NCBI GenBank assembly: GCA_022841915.1
Contig: JALHQN010000015.1
Coordinates: forward strand, 1-64,000
Length of the DNA: 64,000 nt
From: Burkholderiales bacterium
Lineage (GTDB): Bacteria > Pseudomonadota > Gammaproteobacteria > Burkholderiales > WYBJ01
Direction of reading: 5' to 3'
Of the stretch, positions 23,520 through 32,570 are shown in pieces (the first letter of the stretch is position 1; each line of letters begins with the position of its first letter). The notes below the pieces were generated by a model. It saw only the letters and a program-made list of their open reading frames with translations, ran no database searches and was not told the DNA's origin. The position numbers and the translations under genes are program-made.

Positions 23520-26402
23520 ATGAGTCGCGCCTTGTTCGGTACCTGGGGCAGCAATCTCACGCAGGAAGATTTCGCGCAGGCCGTCGCGGGTGTCGGCGTC
23601 TTGGGCACCGAGCTTTCGGCGCTGGAAGAAGCTGCGCTCCGCGATCGCGTGTCGGACCTTCAGAGCGAAGGTTATGCCATCGTCACCTTCAGTCTGGCGA
23701 CGCTTGCGCGGTCGATCGGCATGACGAGGGATCGCGCATCGGGCCTTGCGAGCGCCGAACGATTTCGCGATGCCTGGAACCGGTTCCGCGATCTCTGGTA
23801 CCAGGAAGCGCCGCGGCAGTCGCCCTTCATGCGTCTGGAGGTCGATCCGACGGTGCGCCGGGAGGGCTCGCATGCGACGCCCGACGCATTGTGGGCCGTG
23901 CGCCTGCTGCAAGGCGAGGGTCGAGCGGTCGCCGACTCGGTCTACCTCAGGGTCGACGAGCCCGATCGGGCGATCGCCTGGGAATGGCCGCTGCGGGTCG
24001 GCGTCCTCGGCGATGTTCGCTCGCAGGAACTGGCCGAGTGCGTTGCGACCATCCCCTGGCCGCAGCTGGTCAAGCTGATTCAGCTGGAGGCGGCCGACGA
24101 GGATTGCGATCTGCTGCTGCTGCCCGATGATTTGCGCGGCGCCGCGGCTCGCGTGCTCAAGCATTCGCGCCGCTTGCGGGCCGACTGCGTGCTGCTGGTG
24201 GGCGGCGCCGGGGTATCGCAGGATCGGATCGAGCCCTTGGTGCATACCTTGCGCACCGAGGTCCTGACGGGCGGCGTGGCCGTCGTGCGCGTGGAGGCGG
24301 ATTGCGAGCGCGCCTGGATGACCCGTCTGTTCGAAGAGTTGTCGCACGATCTGCCTTTCGATGTCGCCTTGGAACGAGCCAATGGGATGGCGGTGGACGA
24401 CGAGCCGAGCGAGCCGCCGCTGCTGATCGGCTCGAGACGCCTGGCCGTGAACATCCGCATCTCGGCGTTCGCCAGCCGCTTTGGCGGGCAACTGCGGCGC
24501 ATGGCGGCGGGGCGCGCAACACGCGCAGCGCGTGCGCCTGCGACGGGCGGCAGGATCGAGCGCCGCCGTTCAGCCGCGCCTTGGGCGGGAGAGGTCGATG
24601 CCGCCGGCGAGCAGTTCGAACGCAGTGCCTCCGAGGGGCGGTGGCTGAGCGAATCGGCCGATGCCAGCGAGGTGCCGCGCATGCGCGAGCAGGTCGAGGC
24701 GGCCGTCGGTGCGAGTCTGCCGGCAGAGCGTGATGGTGCGCCCAAGACCGCTGAGCTGCGGCAGGATCAACGACGGGTCAATTTCTCCGTGCGTGATGTC
24801 ACCGAGCCGGACGCTGCGAGTGCGGTCCGCGACCGGCTCGCTCCGGATCGGGCGTACGAGATGGCGTTGTACATCGGCCTGCCTCGGGCCGAGGTCGAGT
24901 CGGCATCCGAGACCTTCCCGAGCGAGAAGTTGCCGCCCTCGCTGGACGGGCACTGGCTCGACGTCTTCTTCGTGCCCTTGGTGCGGGCAGCCTCGGGCCG
25001 CTTCCATACGCCGCAGCAGGCGCGGCTTTTTCTTCCGCCGCGTGCTGACAGCGAGCCGTGTACCCTGAGTTTTCGTACCCACGGCGTGGCCGGGGAATAC
25101 CGCGCGCGCATACTCGTATCGCACGAGAACCGGATCATCCAGACCCTGATCTTCTCCTCGCCGCTGGTCGATTCGGATCGGCGCTTCAAGCTCGACGTCG
25201 AGAACGTCGTCTCGCCGACCTTCGATCCGGCCTGGCAGGGCAAGCCCTTCGATGCGGCCATCGTGGTGAACCACACGGCGCAGGGGCAGGCGGGGTTCAC
25301 CACGGTCGTCGGCAAGGAAGTGAGCTTCCGCGAGCCCCAGGGCATCGACAAGCTGGTGAGCGAAGTGAAAACGCTGTTGTCGGCCGAGGCCACTTTCAAG
25401 GAAGCGCGCGGAGCTCTGGACGATCCGGCGCTGTTGGCCCTCATGGACAATCTGGCGCATTACGGCCGCTCGATATTGAAGCCGATGCCGGCGGAGTTGC
25501 AGGGGCGGGTTCCGGAGGGGGCGCGCATCCAGGTCGTGGAGGCGCGGTCGGGCGCCTGGTTGCCGGTCGAGGTGTTTTACAGCGCCCGCGTGCCGCAGGC
25601 GGGTGCGACGCTTTGTCCGAACGCGCGGGGCGCGCTGCTGCGCGAACAGGGAGTGAGTCACGAGAGTTGCGCGCATCGCGACGACCGCAAGTTTCACTGT
25701 CCGATGCGCTTCTGGGGCTTCAACTGCGTCATCGAACGTCAACCGGCCGTCACGCCGCCGCCCGGCGCGGATTTCACCATCAGCGTGCCAAGCGCGGGCG
25801 AGGACAGGCTGGATGCCTTTCGCTCGGCGCTGATCGGCGCGAGCCGCAACGTGCGCGCCAAGGATCTCACTGAACCCGGCGGTATCCTGGAGGCGGTCAC
25901 GCGGGTGACGCAGAACGCCCGCTCGGTGAAGAACTGGGAGGAGTGGGAAGACGCGATCGAAAGCGATTCGCCCTCGCTGCTCGTCCTGTTGCCGCATTCT
26001 CAGGAAGATCCCAAGCGCCCAGGCATCAGTGCGCTGGAGATCGGGGGTGCGCTGCTCACGTACCCCGAGCTCGAGAGCTGTTACGTGGCCGGACCGGCCG
26101 CCAAGTCCCCCGTGGTTCTGCTGCTCGGCTGCAGCACGCAGCTGACCGATGTGCCCTTCCTCAACTTCGTGGAAGCATTCAAGCGCGAGAAGGCGGCGCT
26201 CGTGATCGGCACGCTGGCGATTATCCGCGGCCGGCGCGCGGTGGCATTCGTGTCGGCACTGCTCGACGGGCTGAAGGCGGCCGCCGGCAGCGATCGCACC
26301 TTCGGCGACGTGTTCCTGGAGACGAAGCGGCGCCTGCTCGCCGACGGCGACGGTTTCGTGTTGAGTCTGACCGCCTACGGCGATGTCGGCTGGCGGCTCT
26401 GA
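23520..26402 (+). CDS. Large protein with C-terminal CHAT/caspase-like protease module
   Basis: 960 residues, no signal peptide or membrane segment. The last 180 residues look like a CHAT-type cysteine protease: His826 in LLVLLPHSQED at a strand end, Cys871 in VLLLGCSTQ after the next hydrophobic strand, then the helix VALVIGT-type segment and VFLETKRRLLADG. An approximately 170-residue region before it contains CHRDD-like and HCPMRFWGFNCVIER cysteine and histidine pairs that may bind metal. Residues about 470-620 look like a beta-rich domain. The first 330 residues (ALFGTWGSNLTQEDFAQAV onward) include an alternating-strand segment but match no family I know; residues 340-440 are low-complexity and Arg/Ala/Glu rich, probably a linker. 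Flanked by lipase and MBL genes in one operon. Confidence 0.75.
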   Translation: MSRALFGTWGSNLTQEDFAQAVAGVGVLGTELSALEEAALRDRVSDLQSEGYAIVTFSLATLARSIGMTRDRASGLASAERFRDAWNRFRDLWYQEAPRQSPFMRLEVDPTVRREGSHATPDALWAVRLLQGEGRAVADSVYLRVDEPDRAIAWEWPLRVGVLGDVRSQELAECVATIPWPQLVKLIQLEAADEDCDLLLLPDDLRGAAARVLKHSRRLRADCVLLVGGAGVSQDRIEPLVHTLRTEVLTGGVAVVRVEADCERAWMTRLFEELSHDLPFDVALERANGMAVDDEPSEPPLLIGSRRLAVNIRISAFASRFGGQLRRMAAGRATRAARAPATGGRIERRRSAAPWAGEVDAAGEQFERSASEGRWLSESADASEVPRMREQVEAAVGASLPAERDGAPKTAELRQDQRRVNFSVRDVTEPDAASAVRDRLAPDRAYEMALYIGLPRAEVESASETFPSEKLPPSLDGHWLDVFFVPLVRAASGRFHTPQQARLFLPPRADSEPCTLSFRTHGVAGEYRARILVSHENRIIQTLIFSSPLVDSDRRFKLDVENVVSPTFDPAWQGKPFDAAIVVNHTAQGQAGFTTVVGKEVSFREPQGIDKLVSEVKTLLSAEATFKEARGALDDPALLALMDNLAHYGRSILKPMPAELQGRVPEGARIQVVEARSGAWLPVEVFYSARVPQAGATLCPNARGALLREQGVSHESCAHRDDRKFHCPMRFWGFNCVIERQPAVTPPPGADFTISVPSAGEDRLDAFRSALIGASRNVRAKDLTEPGGILEAVTRVTQNARSVKNWEEWEDAIESDSPSLLVLLPHSQEDPKRPGISALEIGGALLTYPELESCYVAGPAAKSPVVLLLGCSTQLTDVPFLNFVEAFKREKAALVIGTLAIIRGRRAVAFVSALLDGLKAAAGSDRTFGDVFLETKRRLLADGDGFVLSLTAYGDVGWRL

Positions 26403-26417
26403 GGAGATCAAGCGTTC

Positions 26418-27542
26418 ATGTTCACTATCGAGTTGCTTCCCGCCGAGTTCGGCGATGCCATCTGGATCGAATACGGCAAGCGAGGCGCCCCGCACCGCAT
26501 CCTCATCGATTGCGGCACCAACGCGGTCTATCCGGCGGTGCGCGAACGAATCCTGGCCTTGCCCCCCGCAGAACGGCACCTGGAGCTGTTCGTGGTGACG
26601 CATGTCGACGTCGATCACATCGGCGGGGCCATGGCGCTGCTGCGAGATCGCGAGCAACTGGGCCTCACCATCGGCGACATCTGGTTCAACGGGTACGTCC
26701 ATCTTGCGCCGGGCGGCAAAGTCCCCTTGCCCGAGGATGACGACATCCTCGGCGCCCTGCAGGGCGAGGCGCTGACCGAACTCATCATGGCGCATAATCC
26801 GGCGAGGTGGAACGCTGCGGTGGGCGGCGGGGCTCTCGTGGTTCCGGACGAGGGGCCGCTCGCGCCTCTGCCCGCGCTCCCCGGAGGCATGAAGCTGACG
26901 CTGTTGTCACCGACCCAGCGGCACCTGGACAGGTTGCGGCCGGTCTGGGAGGCGACGTGCAAGAAGGCCGGAATCATCCCCGGGGCAGCGACTGCCGCCG
27001 AGAGCGGTTTGCTCGGGGAAGAAGGTGAGCCGGACGAGGACGACGATATCCTCGGCGATCTCAACGTGGATCAACTGGCTGCGACGCCTTTCAAGAGCGA
27101 TGCGGCCAGGCCCAATGCAAGCAGCATCGCGTTGCTGGCCGAATACGACAAGCAGCGCGTGCTGCTCGCCGGCGACGCGCTGGTGCCGGTGCTGATGGAT
27201 GCGCTCGCGCGCGTGCGGGGCAAGGTGAGGGGGAGACTGCCGCTGGCCGCGCTTAAGCTCTCGCACCACGGCAGTCGCGGCAACACCAGCCTGGATCTCG
27301 TCAAGGCGGTCAAGTGTGCGAACTGGCTCGTGTCGAGCAATGGCAAGCAGTTCAAGCATCCGAACCGGGAGGCGATCGCGCGCGTGATCAAGGCCGGCGG
27401 TTCAGGTGTCGGCCTGCACTTCAACTATCGCACCGAGTTCAACGATGTGTGGGATTCGGCGAGCTTGCGGCGCAAGCACAAGTACAAGACGCACTATCCC
27501 GCCGACGAGGGGATGGGCATACGGCTCGAGCTCTCGAAGTAA
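26418..27542 (+). CDS. Metallo-beta-lactamase-fold hydrolase (ComEC-like)
   Basis: 374 residues. Metal motifs: Asp31 in LIDCGT, H62-x-D-x-D66-H67 in THVDVDHIGG (the second His of the usual HxHxDH is Asp), LLAGDAL and LKLSHHGSRGN, the pattern of ComEC C-terminal-domain-like hydrolases. Two acidic copies of EDDDILG occur, about 130 residues apart, within inserts not typical of the core fold. No signal peptide. The ATG lies 15 bp after the CHAT gene with GAGGAG in front, completing a three-gene operon. A nuclease or phosphodiesterase activity is plausible. Confidence 0.85.
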   Translation: MFTIELLPAEFGDAIWIEYGKRGAPHRILIDCGTNAVYPAVRERILALPPAERHLELFVVTHVDVDHIGGAMALLRDREQLGLTIGDIWFNGYVHLAPGGKVPLPEDDDILGALQGEALTELIMAHNPARWNAAVGGGALVVPDEGPLAPLPALPGGMKLTLLSPTQRHLDRLRPVWEATCKKAGIIPGAATAAESGLLGEEGEPDEDDDILGDLNVDQLAATPFKSDAARPNASSIALLAEYDKQRVLLAGDALVPVLMDALARVRGKVRGRLPLAALKLSHHGSRGNTSLDLVKAVKCANWLVSSNGKQFKHPNREAIARVIKAGGSGVGLHFNYRTEFNDVWDSASLRRKHKYKTHYPADEGMGIRLELSK

Positions 27543-27544
27543 TT

Positions 27545-27564
27545 GCGCACGCTGGAGGGTGCGC
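27545..27564. terminator. 6-bp hairpin between convergent MBL and Bug genes
   Basis: GCGCAC pairs with GTGCGC around 8 nt, two bases after the MBL stop codon. Weak and without T-run. Confidence 0.25.
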
Positions 27565-27583
27565 GCCTGGCGGCTGCAGGCCG

Positions 27584-28549
27584 TCACGGCTCGCGAATCC
27601 CGGCCTCCTCGATCAGGCTCGTCCACTTTCTCGCCTCGGCGCGCAGGTGCTCGCTGAAGCTCTCGGGCGAAGAGCCGATCACCGACACCGCGAGCCGGGC
27701 CAGCGAGGCGCGGGCTTGCGGCGCAGTCATGGCTTGCACGATGCGTGCGTTCAACGACTGCACGATCTCGCGCGGCGTTCCGGCCGGCACCATGATCCCG
27801 TACCACTGGGTCGCTTCGTAACCGTTCAAGCCCGCGGCTTGCGCGAGGGTCGGCAACTCCGGAGCTGAGGGGGAGCGTTCAGCGCCGGTGGTCGCAAGCG
27901 CGCGCAATTGCCCCGCCCGGGCGAAGTAAAGTGCCGGGTTCGGACTGGTGAACATGAGGTCGACCTCGCCCGCCATGAGATCGACATGGGCGGGCGAGGC
28001 GCTCGTGTAGTGAACCGTCGTGACGCGCAGTTTCGCCATCGACTCGAACAAGGCGCCGGCCAGATGACCGGCGGAACCGCGGCCGGATGTGGCAAGGTCG
28101 AGCTTGCCGGGTTGCGCGCGCGCGAGGGCGAGCAGTTCCCTGCCGGATCGCACAGGGATCGAAGGGTGAACCACGACCAGATGAGGCCTGGAGGCGATCA
28201 GCGTGACCGCTTCGAGGTCATGCGTCGAATCGTGACGCAGCCTTTGATCGAGCGCTGGATTGATGGTGTGCATGACCGAGACCAGCAGCATGGTATGGCC
28301 ATCGGCGGGTGCCTTGGCGGCCAGTGCCGTTCCGGCGGTTTGTCGGCCTCCGGGATGGTTCACGACCTCGGTGCGCTGCCCGGAAGCGTCGGCCAGCCTG
28401 TCCGCGATGGTGCGTGCCACGATGTCTGCGTCGGCGCCAGGCGAATCGGGCACGATGAACCTGACCGCGTGTTGGATGGCATGCTGGGCCGCTGCGGATT
28501 GCGTGCCCAGCAGCCACAAGACGATGCCTGCCCGCGCTGCCCAATGCAT
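27584..28549 (-). CDS. Divergent Bug-family receptor
   Basis: 321 residues from the ATG with AGAGG eight bases upstream; a TTG 17 codons further upstream is less likely. The signal peptide HWAARAGIVLWLLGTQSAAA is clear. The ligand loop reads VPDSPGADADIVAR, where nearly all relatives have PGG, and the second loop is NHPGGRQT instead of DNRPGAGG. PADGHTM and VHYTSASP (instead of PYKG) are also unusual. The binding pocket has therefore diverged strongly and the ligand may be different. Follows MmgE/PrpD by 47 bp on the same strand. Confidence 0.82.
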   Translation of the reverse strand: MHWAARAGIVLWLLGTQSAAAQHAIQHAVRFIVPDSPGADADIVARTIADRLADASGQRTEVVNHPGGRQTAGTALAAKAPADGHTMLLVSVMHTINPALDQRLRHDSTHDLEAVTLIASRPHLVVVHPSIPVRSGRELLALARAQPGKLDLATSGRGSAGHLAGALFESMAKLRVTTVHYTSASPAHVDLMAGEVDLMFTSPNPALYFARAGQLRALATTGAERSPSAPELPTLAQAAGLNGYEATQWYGIMVPAGTPREIVQSLNARIVQAMTAPQARASLARLAVSVIGSSPESFSEHLRAEARKWTSLIEEAGIREP

Positions 28550-28596
28550 GCCTAGGCCTCTTGAGTGTTTCGTTCGACCGTGCGCAAGCAGGCGGA

Positions 28597-29955
28597 TCAA
28601 GTGCGCACGATATCCATGATGCCGCGCACATCGCTCAGCGACTGCAGGCCGTTGACTCGTTCGACCACGCGTGCAGCCGCATCATCCTTCAAGACGCGGC
28701 GCGCGCAGGCGTTGAACTTCTTCATGCGCTGTTCGGCCGTCAGCGGATAGCCGACCCAGCCGGTCAGCTTCTCCACCTTCTTCTCCAGGATCTTGCCGTC
28801 TTCCATCGTCACGACGACGATGCAATGCATGCGGTCGAAATCCTTGGGGATCGAATCGTCGAAGTGCAAGGTCGTCTTGCCGAGCAGGGCGACGGCATCG
28901 GGCGCGAACCGACGCGCATCGTCGAACGAATCGACCGTGATCTCGCCGTCGAGCAGGGCGATGGCGGTGGCGTACTGGACGCTGAACTTGCCGTCCAGGC
29001 CGGTCTTGGGCTGCGGGCGATTGACGTAGTCGAAGCGCGGGAAGCGGATGTCGACTTTCGCGATGCGCCCGGGGTCGAAACCGGCTTCATCGCGCAGCGC
29101 CAGCGCCGCGTCGATCGGACGATGCGTGAAGTAATTGCTGGGATGCTTCTTGAAGCCGACGCCCGGGCTCACCATGCGCAGGGGCTGCGCGAAATCCTTG
29201 ACCAGCAGCGCGGGCTCGGCCCTGCCCTGGAGGAAGGTGTCGAAGAACCCGCCCGGGCCGAACACGTCCGCGCTCGCCGTCCAGCCCTTCTTGGCGAGGA
29301 TGCCGCATTCGATGCCCATGCGCGCGGCATGCCCCGAGTGGGACGACTTGGTCATCGTTCCGGTGTTGATCGAGATGCTGCCTGCGCGTGAGCCGGCGAT
29401 GCCGAAGGCCATCAGCGCCTGCTGGCGATCGAGATCGAGCATCTTCACGGCGGCGGTGACGGCACCGAACAGCCCCGTAGTCCCGGGCTTGTGAAAGTTC
29501 TGCCCGTCGGCCATGCCGGTCGCGGCGAGTCGTACGCGGGCCTGCACTTCGAAGGCGGCCACGATGGCTTCGATGACCTTGCCGCCGCCGCTGCCGAAGT
29601 GCTCGGCCATGGCGAGGATCGCAGGCAGGGTGGGCGAGGTGGGATGATTGAGCGGATACCAGGTGTTGTCCCAGTCGAGAGCGTGCGCCATGGTGCCGTT
29701 GGCATAGGCCGCGTTCAGCATGGAAGTCTTGAAGCCGCCGGCGACCACGCTCGCCTGCGGCGCGCCGCCCATTTCCTTGACATATTCGATCGAGATGCGA
29801 CCGACGCCCAGCGGTTCCGTCGAGCCCGCGAGCATGACGGCGAGCCCGTCCAGCGTCACATGTTTCGCCATGTCGATCGCCTGCTGCGGCAAGCGGTCGT
29901 ATTCGATCGCCAACACGTGGTCGATCAGGGTTTCGGTCAGTGTCTTGTCGGCCAT
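28597..29955 (-). CDS. MmgE/PrpD family protein
   Basis: 452 residues. The family core AHALDWDNTW (near residue 90), SSHSGHAARMG and FKKHPSNYFTH is intact, as in 2-methylcitrate dehydratase, cis-aconitate decarboxylase and relatives. No propionate genes (prpB, prpC) are nearby, so another hydroxy acid is more likely. The start with GGAAG seven bases upstream is preferred over a Met 19 codons earlier. Located between an MFS transporter (50 bp upstream) and a Bug receptor (47 bp downstream) in one probable operon. Confidence 0.88.
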   Translation of the reverse strand: MADKTLTETLIDHVLAIEYDRLPQQAIDMAKHVTLDGLAVMLAGSTEPLGVGRISIEYVKEMGGAPQASVVAGGFKTSMLNAAYANGTMAHALDWDNTWYPLNHPTSPTLPAILAMAEHFGSGGGKVIEAIVAAFEVQARVRLAATGMADGQNFHKPGTTGLFGAVTAAVKMLDLDRQQALMAFGIAGSRAGSISINTGTMTKSSHSGHAARMGIECGILAKKGWTASADVFGPGGFFDTFLQGRAEPALLVKDFAQPLRMVSPGVGFKKHPSNYFTHRPIDAALALRDEAGFDPGRIAKVDIRFPRFDYVNRPQPKTGLDGKFSVQYATAIALLDGEITVDSFDDARRFAPDAVALLGKTTLHFDDSIPKDFDRMHCIVVVTMEDGKILEKKVEKLTGWVGYPLTAEQRMKKFNACARRVLKDDAAARVVERVNGLQSLSDVRGIMDIVRT

Positions 29956-30005
29956 GTCGGGGCTTCCGGTGGGTGAAGAGGTCGTGGCACGCATGGATGC
30001 TGGTC

Positions 30006-31406
30006 TCATTGTAACCAGAGGGAGCGTCTGAGGCAGCCCAGGATGAGCAGCACGGCGAGTGCGATCGCTATGGCGAGGAACACCGAACTGAACGCGGTCG
30101 CGAAGGCGGTGAGCGCGTCGGCGCCCGACGCGCTGTGTCGGCGTTCGAGGTATGTCACGGCCCAGGTGAGCGCCGAGGCGGCCGTCACGACGCCGATCGT
30201 TCGGGTGACCATCGTCAGGCTGCCGGCCACGCCGCGCGCGTCGCGTGGGAGGCTGGCGACGGTTACATCGGTGTAGGCCACCTGGAACAAGCCCAGTCCC
30301 GCGCCGTTGAGCAGAAGGCTGGCGAACATCAACGGCAAGTGGGTCTGCGCTGACCAGGCGCAAATCAGCAGGCTGCCGCAAGCGACGGCACACGCGCCCA
30401 GCAGCGCGCTTCTTCTCGTGCCCAAGGTCCGCGCGGCGCGCGGTGCGCAGGCCGATCCGAGCAGCATCCCCAGGGGGGAGAGCGCCAGGGCGACTCCGAT
30501 CCCGTCACCCGCATAGCCGCTGACGCGGGCAAGATAGTAGGGCACGAGCAGCGGTACGGCGAAGGCGACGAAGTTGACCGCGATGCTGAAAAGATTCAGC
30601 AAAACCAAGTCGAGGTCGCGGACTGCGCTTCGGGGGAAGAACGGATTCTCTGCGCGGTGCTGCTGCACGACGAAGCCGAGCAGGCAGACGATGCCGGTCG
30701 AGCCCAGCAGCAGGGTGCGCCATGGCGACGTCCCGGCACCGATCACGGAAGGCGAGAGCAGCAAGCTTGCGATCGCTGCTGCGAGCAGGAGCGGGCCGAT
30801 GCGGTCGGGCCCGGTGGCGGCGCGCCGCGGTGACGTTGGCGTGGTCGGCACCAGGGGCAGTGCCGCCAGTGCAAGCAGCACGATCGGCACCCGGAACCAG
30901 AACACGCCGCTCCAGTCGAGCCAGACGATGCTCAGGCCCCCGACGACGGGGGCGACGACGGCTGCGAGCGCCGAGATGGCGGCGTACGCGCCCAGCGCTT
31001 TCGTGCGCCGGTCTTCGGCGAAGAGCTGTGTTGCAAGCGCCGGGGCGCAGCTGAGCACCAATGCCGTGGAAACACCTTGCGCGATGCGCGCGAGGAGCAG
31101 CCAGGAATAGTCCGGAGCGAGCGCGCATCCGGCATAGGCGAAGACGCCGAGGATGAGACCGGCGCGGAACACCTGCCTGTGGCCGATGGCGTCGCCGAGC
31201 CGTCCGAAGGCGAGCATCAGGCAGGCATAGGTGACGACGTAGTACACCACGACCCACCGAATGGCCCGCGTCTCGAGCGAGAAGGCTGCGGTGATCGCCG
31301 GAAAGGCGACGTTGACTGCGACGTCCATCGATGCGAGCGAGGCGCCCAAGCCGATGACGGCGAGTCCTGCGAGCGGGCTGGAAAAAGCTCGGGCGGCGAG
31401 AGTCAT
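30006..31406 (-). CDS. MFS drug:H+ antiporter-type transporter (14 TMS)
   Basis: 466 residues with about 14 hydrophobic segments. Motif A appears as FGRLGDAIGHRQVFR between segments 2 and 3, the antiporter motif C region as ALAAVVAPVVGGL in segment 5. These are features of the DHA2 family (EmrB/QacA-like). No membrane-fusion partner gene is adjacent. It may export an intermediate of the pathway encoded by the downstream MmgE and Bug genes, or act as an efflux pump; the sequence does not decide this. Divergent from the next Bug gene with 153 bp between starts. Confidence 0.88.
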   Translation of the reverse strand: MTLAARAFSSPLAGLAVIGLGASLASMDVAVNVAFPAITAAFSLETRAIRWVVVYYVVTYACLMLAFGRLGDAIGHRQVFRAGLILGVFAYAGCALAPDYSWLLLARIAQGVSTALVLSCAPALATQLFAEDRRTKALGAYAAISALAAVVAPVVGGLSIVWLDWSGVFWFRVPIVLLALAALPLVPTTPTSPRRAATGPDRIGPLLLAAAIASLLLSPSVIGAGTSPWRTLLLGSTGIVCLLGFVVQQHRAENPFFPRSAVRDLDLVLLNLFSIAVNFVAFAVPLLVPYYLARVSGYAGDGIGVALALSPLGMLLGSACAPRAARTLGTRRSALLGACAVACGSLLICAWSAQTHLPLMFASLLLNGAGLGLFQVAYTDVTVASLPRDARGVAGSLTMVTRTIGVVTAASALTWAVTYLERRHSASGADALTAFATAFSSVFLAIAIALAVLLILGCLRRSLWLQ

Positions 31407-31559
31407 CGCTCATCGAAGAGTGGAAGGAGGCCCGATTCGAGCACAACTCGAGCGGTTCGTCAGGTGTGCCCCTTACGGCTGCTGCGCCGATGCGCTGCCG
31501 ATGCCGCGTCACGCGTTATGATCGCCCACTTCAATGGGTTCAGCTACCGAGGAATCATC

Positions 31560-32534
31560 GTGATCAGATATGTCGCAGCAACGGTTGCATCGGTCGTCAC
31601 CCTCGCTGGGGCGGCGCCCGCGTTTTCCCAAAGCGACGGCACTTATCCGAATCGCCCCATCCGCCTGATCGCCGTGTTTCCTGCTGGGGGCAGCGTGGAT
31701 GCCGTAGCGCGCGTGGTCGCGCAGCGCATGTCCGAGTCGCTCAAGCAGCAGGTGGTCGTGGACAATCGTGCCGGCGCCGGCGGTCTGGTGGGTGTGGAGA
31801 TCGCCGCACAAGCCGCCCCCGACGGCTACACCATGGTGATTGCCGCCAATTCGATCACCACCTACGAAGTGCTCACGCCGAATTTGAAGTTCAACTATGT
31901 GCGCGACCTTCGGCCCGTCTCCACGGTGGCATCCGCGCCGCTGGTGATCTGCACGCCGATGTCGTTGCCGGTGAAGAGCGGCGCGGACTTTCTTGCCTAT
32001 GCGCGCGCCAGGCCGGGCAAGCTCAATTTCGGCTCCTCGGGCAACGGCACCTCGTCGCATCTGGCCAGCGAACTGTTCCGTTCGCTGGCCAATCTCGATA
32101 TGGTCCATGTTCCCTACAAGGGCGCGGCGCCGGCGATCACCGATCTGATCAGTGGCCAGGTGCAGATGATGTCCAGCAGCGCGTTGTCGATGGTTCCGCT
32201 CGTGCAGGGCGGACGCTTGCGCGGACTCGGCGTGTCGAGCACCAAGCGCCTGGCGGTGCTGCCCGATTTGCCGACCGTGGCGGAGTTTCTGCCGGGGTAC
32301 GAGCTGTCGCCCTGGTTCGGCATCTGGCTGCCGGCGAAGACGCCCGACAGCATCGTCAAGCGCCTCAATGTCGAGATCAACCAGGCGCTCGCGCGCGAGG
32401 ACGTGAAGGACTTCTATGCGCGCCAGGGTGCCCTGCCGATCGGCAGCAGCCCGGAGGAATTCAGCCGCTTCATCAAGGCCGAGGCCGTGAAGTGGCAGGA
32501 GTTGGTGAAGCGGGTGGCCATGCCTGCGAAGTAA
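31560..32534 (+). CDS. Bug-family receptor (GTG start)
   Basis: 324 residues. I chose GTG because GAGGA lies six bases upstream and the product starts as a signal peptide (VIRYVAATVASVVTLAGAA). The ATG at 31518 would add 14 residues in front. Motifs: AVFPAGGSVDAVAR, DNRAGAGG, PDGYTMVIAANS and HVPYKGAAP. Convergent with the second MmgE/PrpD gene, which suggests a common function although they are not cotranscribed. Confidence 0.87.
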   Translation: MIRYVAATVASVVTLAGAAPAFSQSDGTYPNRPIRLIAVFPAGGSVDAVARVVAQRMSESLKQQVVVDNRAGAGGLVGVEIAAQAAPDGYTMVIAANSITTYEVLTPNLKFNYVRDLRPVSTVASAPLVICTPMSLPVKSGADFLAYARARPGKLNFGSSGNGTSSHLASELFRSLANLDMVHVPYKGAAPAITDLISGQVQMMSSSALSMVPLVQGGRLRGLGVSSTKRLAVLPDLPTVAEFLPGYELSPWFGIWLPAKTPDSIVKRLNVEINQALAREDVKDFYARQGALPIGSSPEEFSRFIKAEAVKWQELVKRVAMPAK

Positions 32535-32540
32535 GCGAGT

Positions 32541-32561
32541 CGCCGGGGGTCGCCCCCGGCG
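32541..32561. terminator. 9-bp GC hairpin between convergent genes
   Basis: CGCCGGGGG pairs perfectly with CCCCCGGCG around a 3-nt loop TCG, six bases after the Bug stop and ten before the MmgE/PrpD stop. No T-run on either strand. Confidence 0.5.
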
Positions 32562-32570
32562 AGGCGCCCA

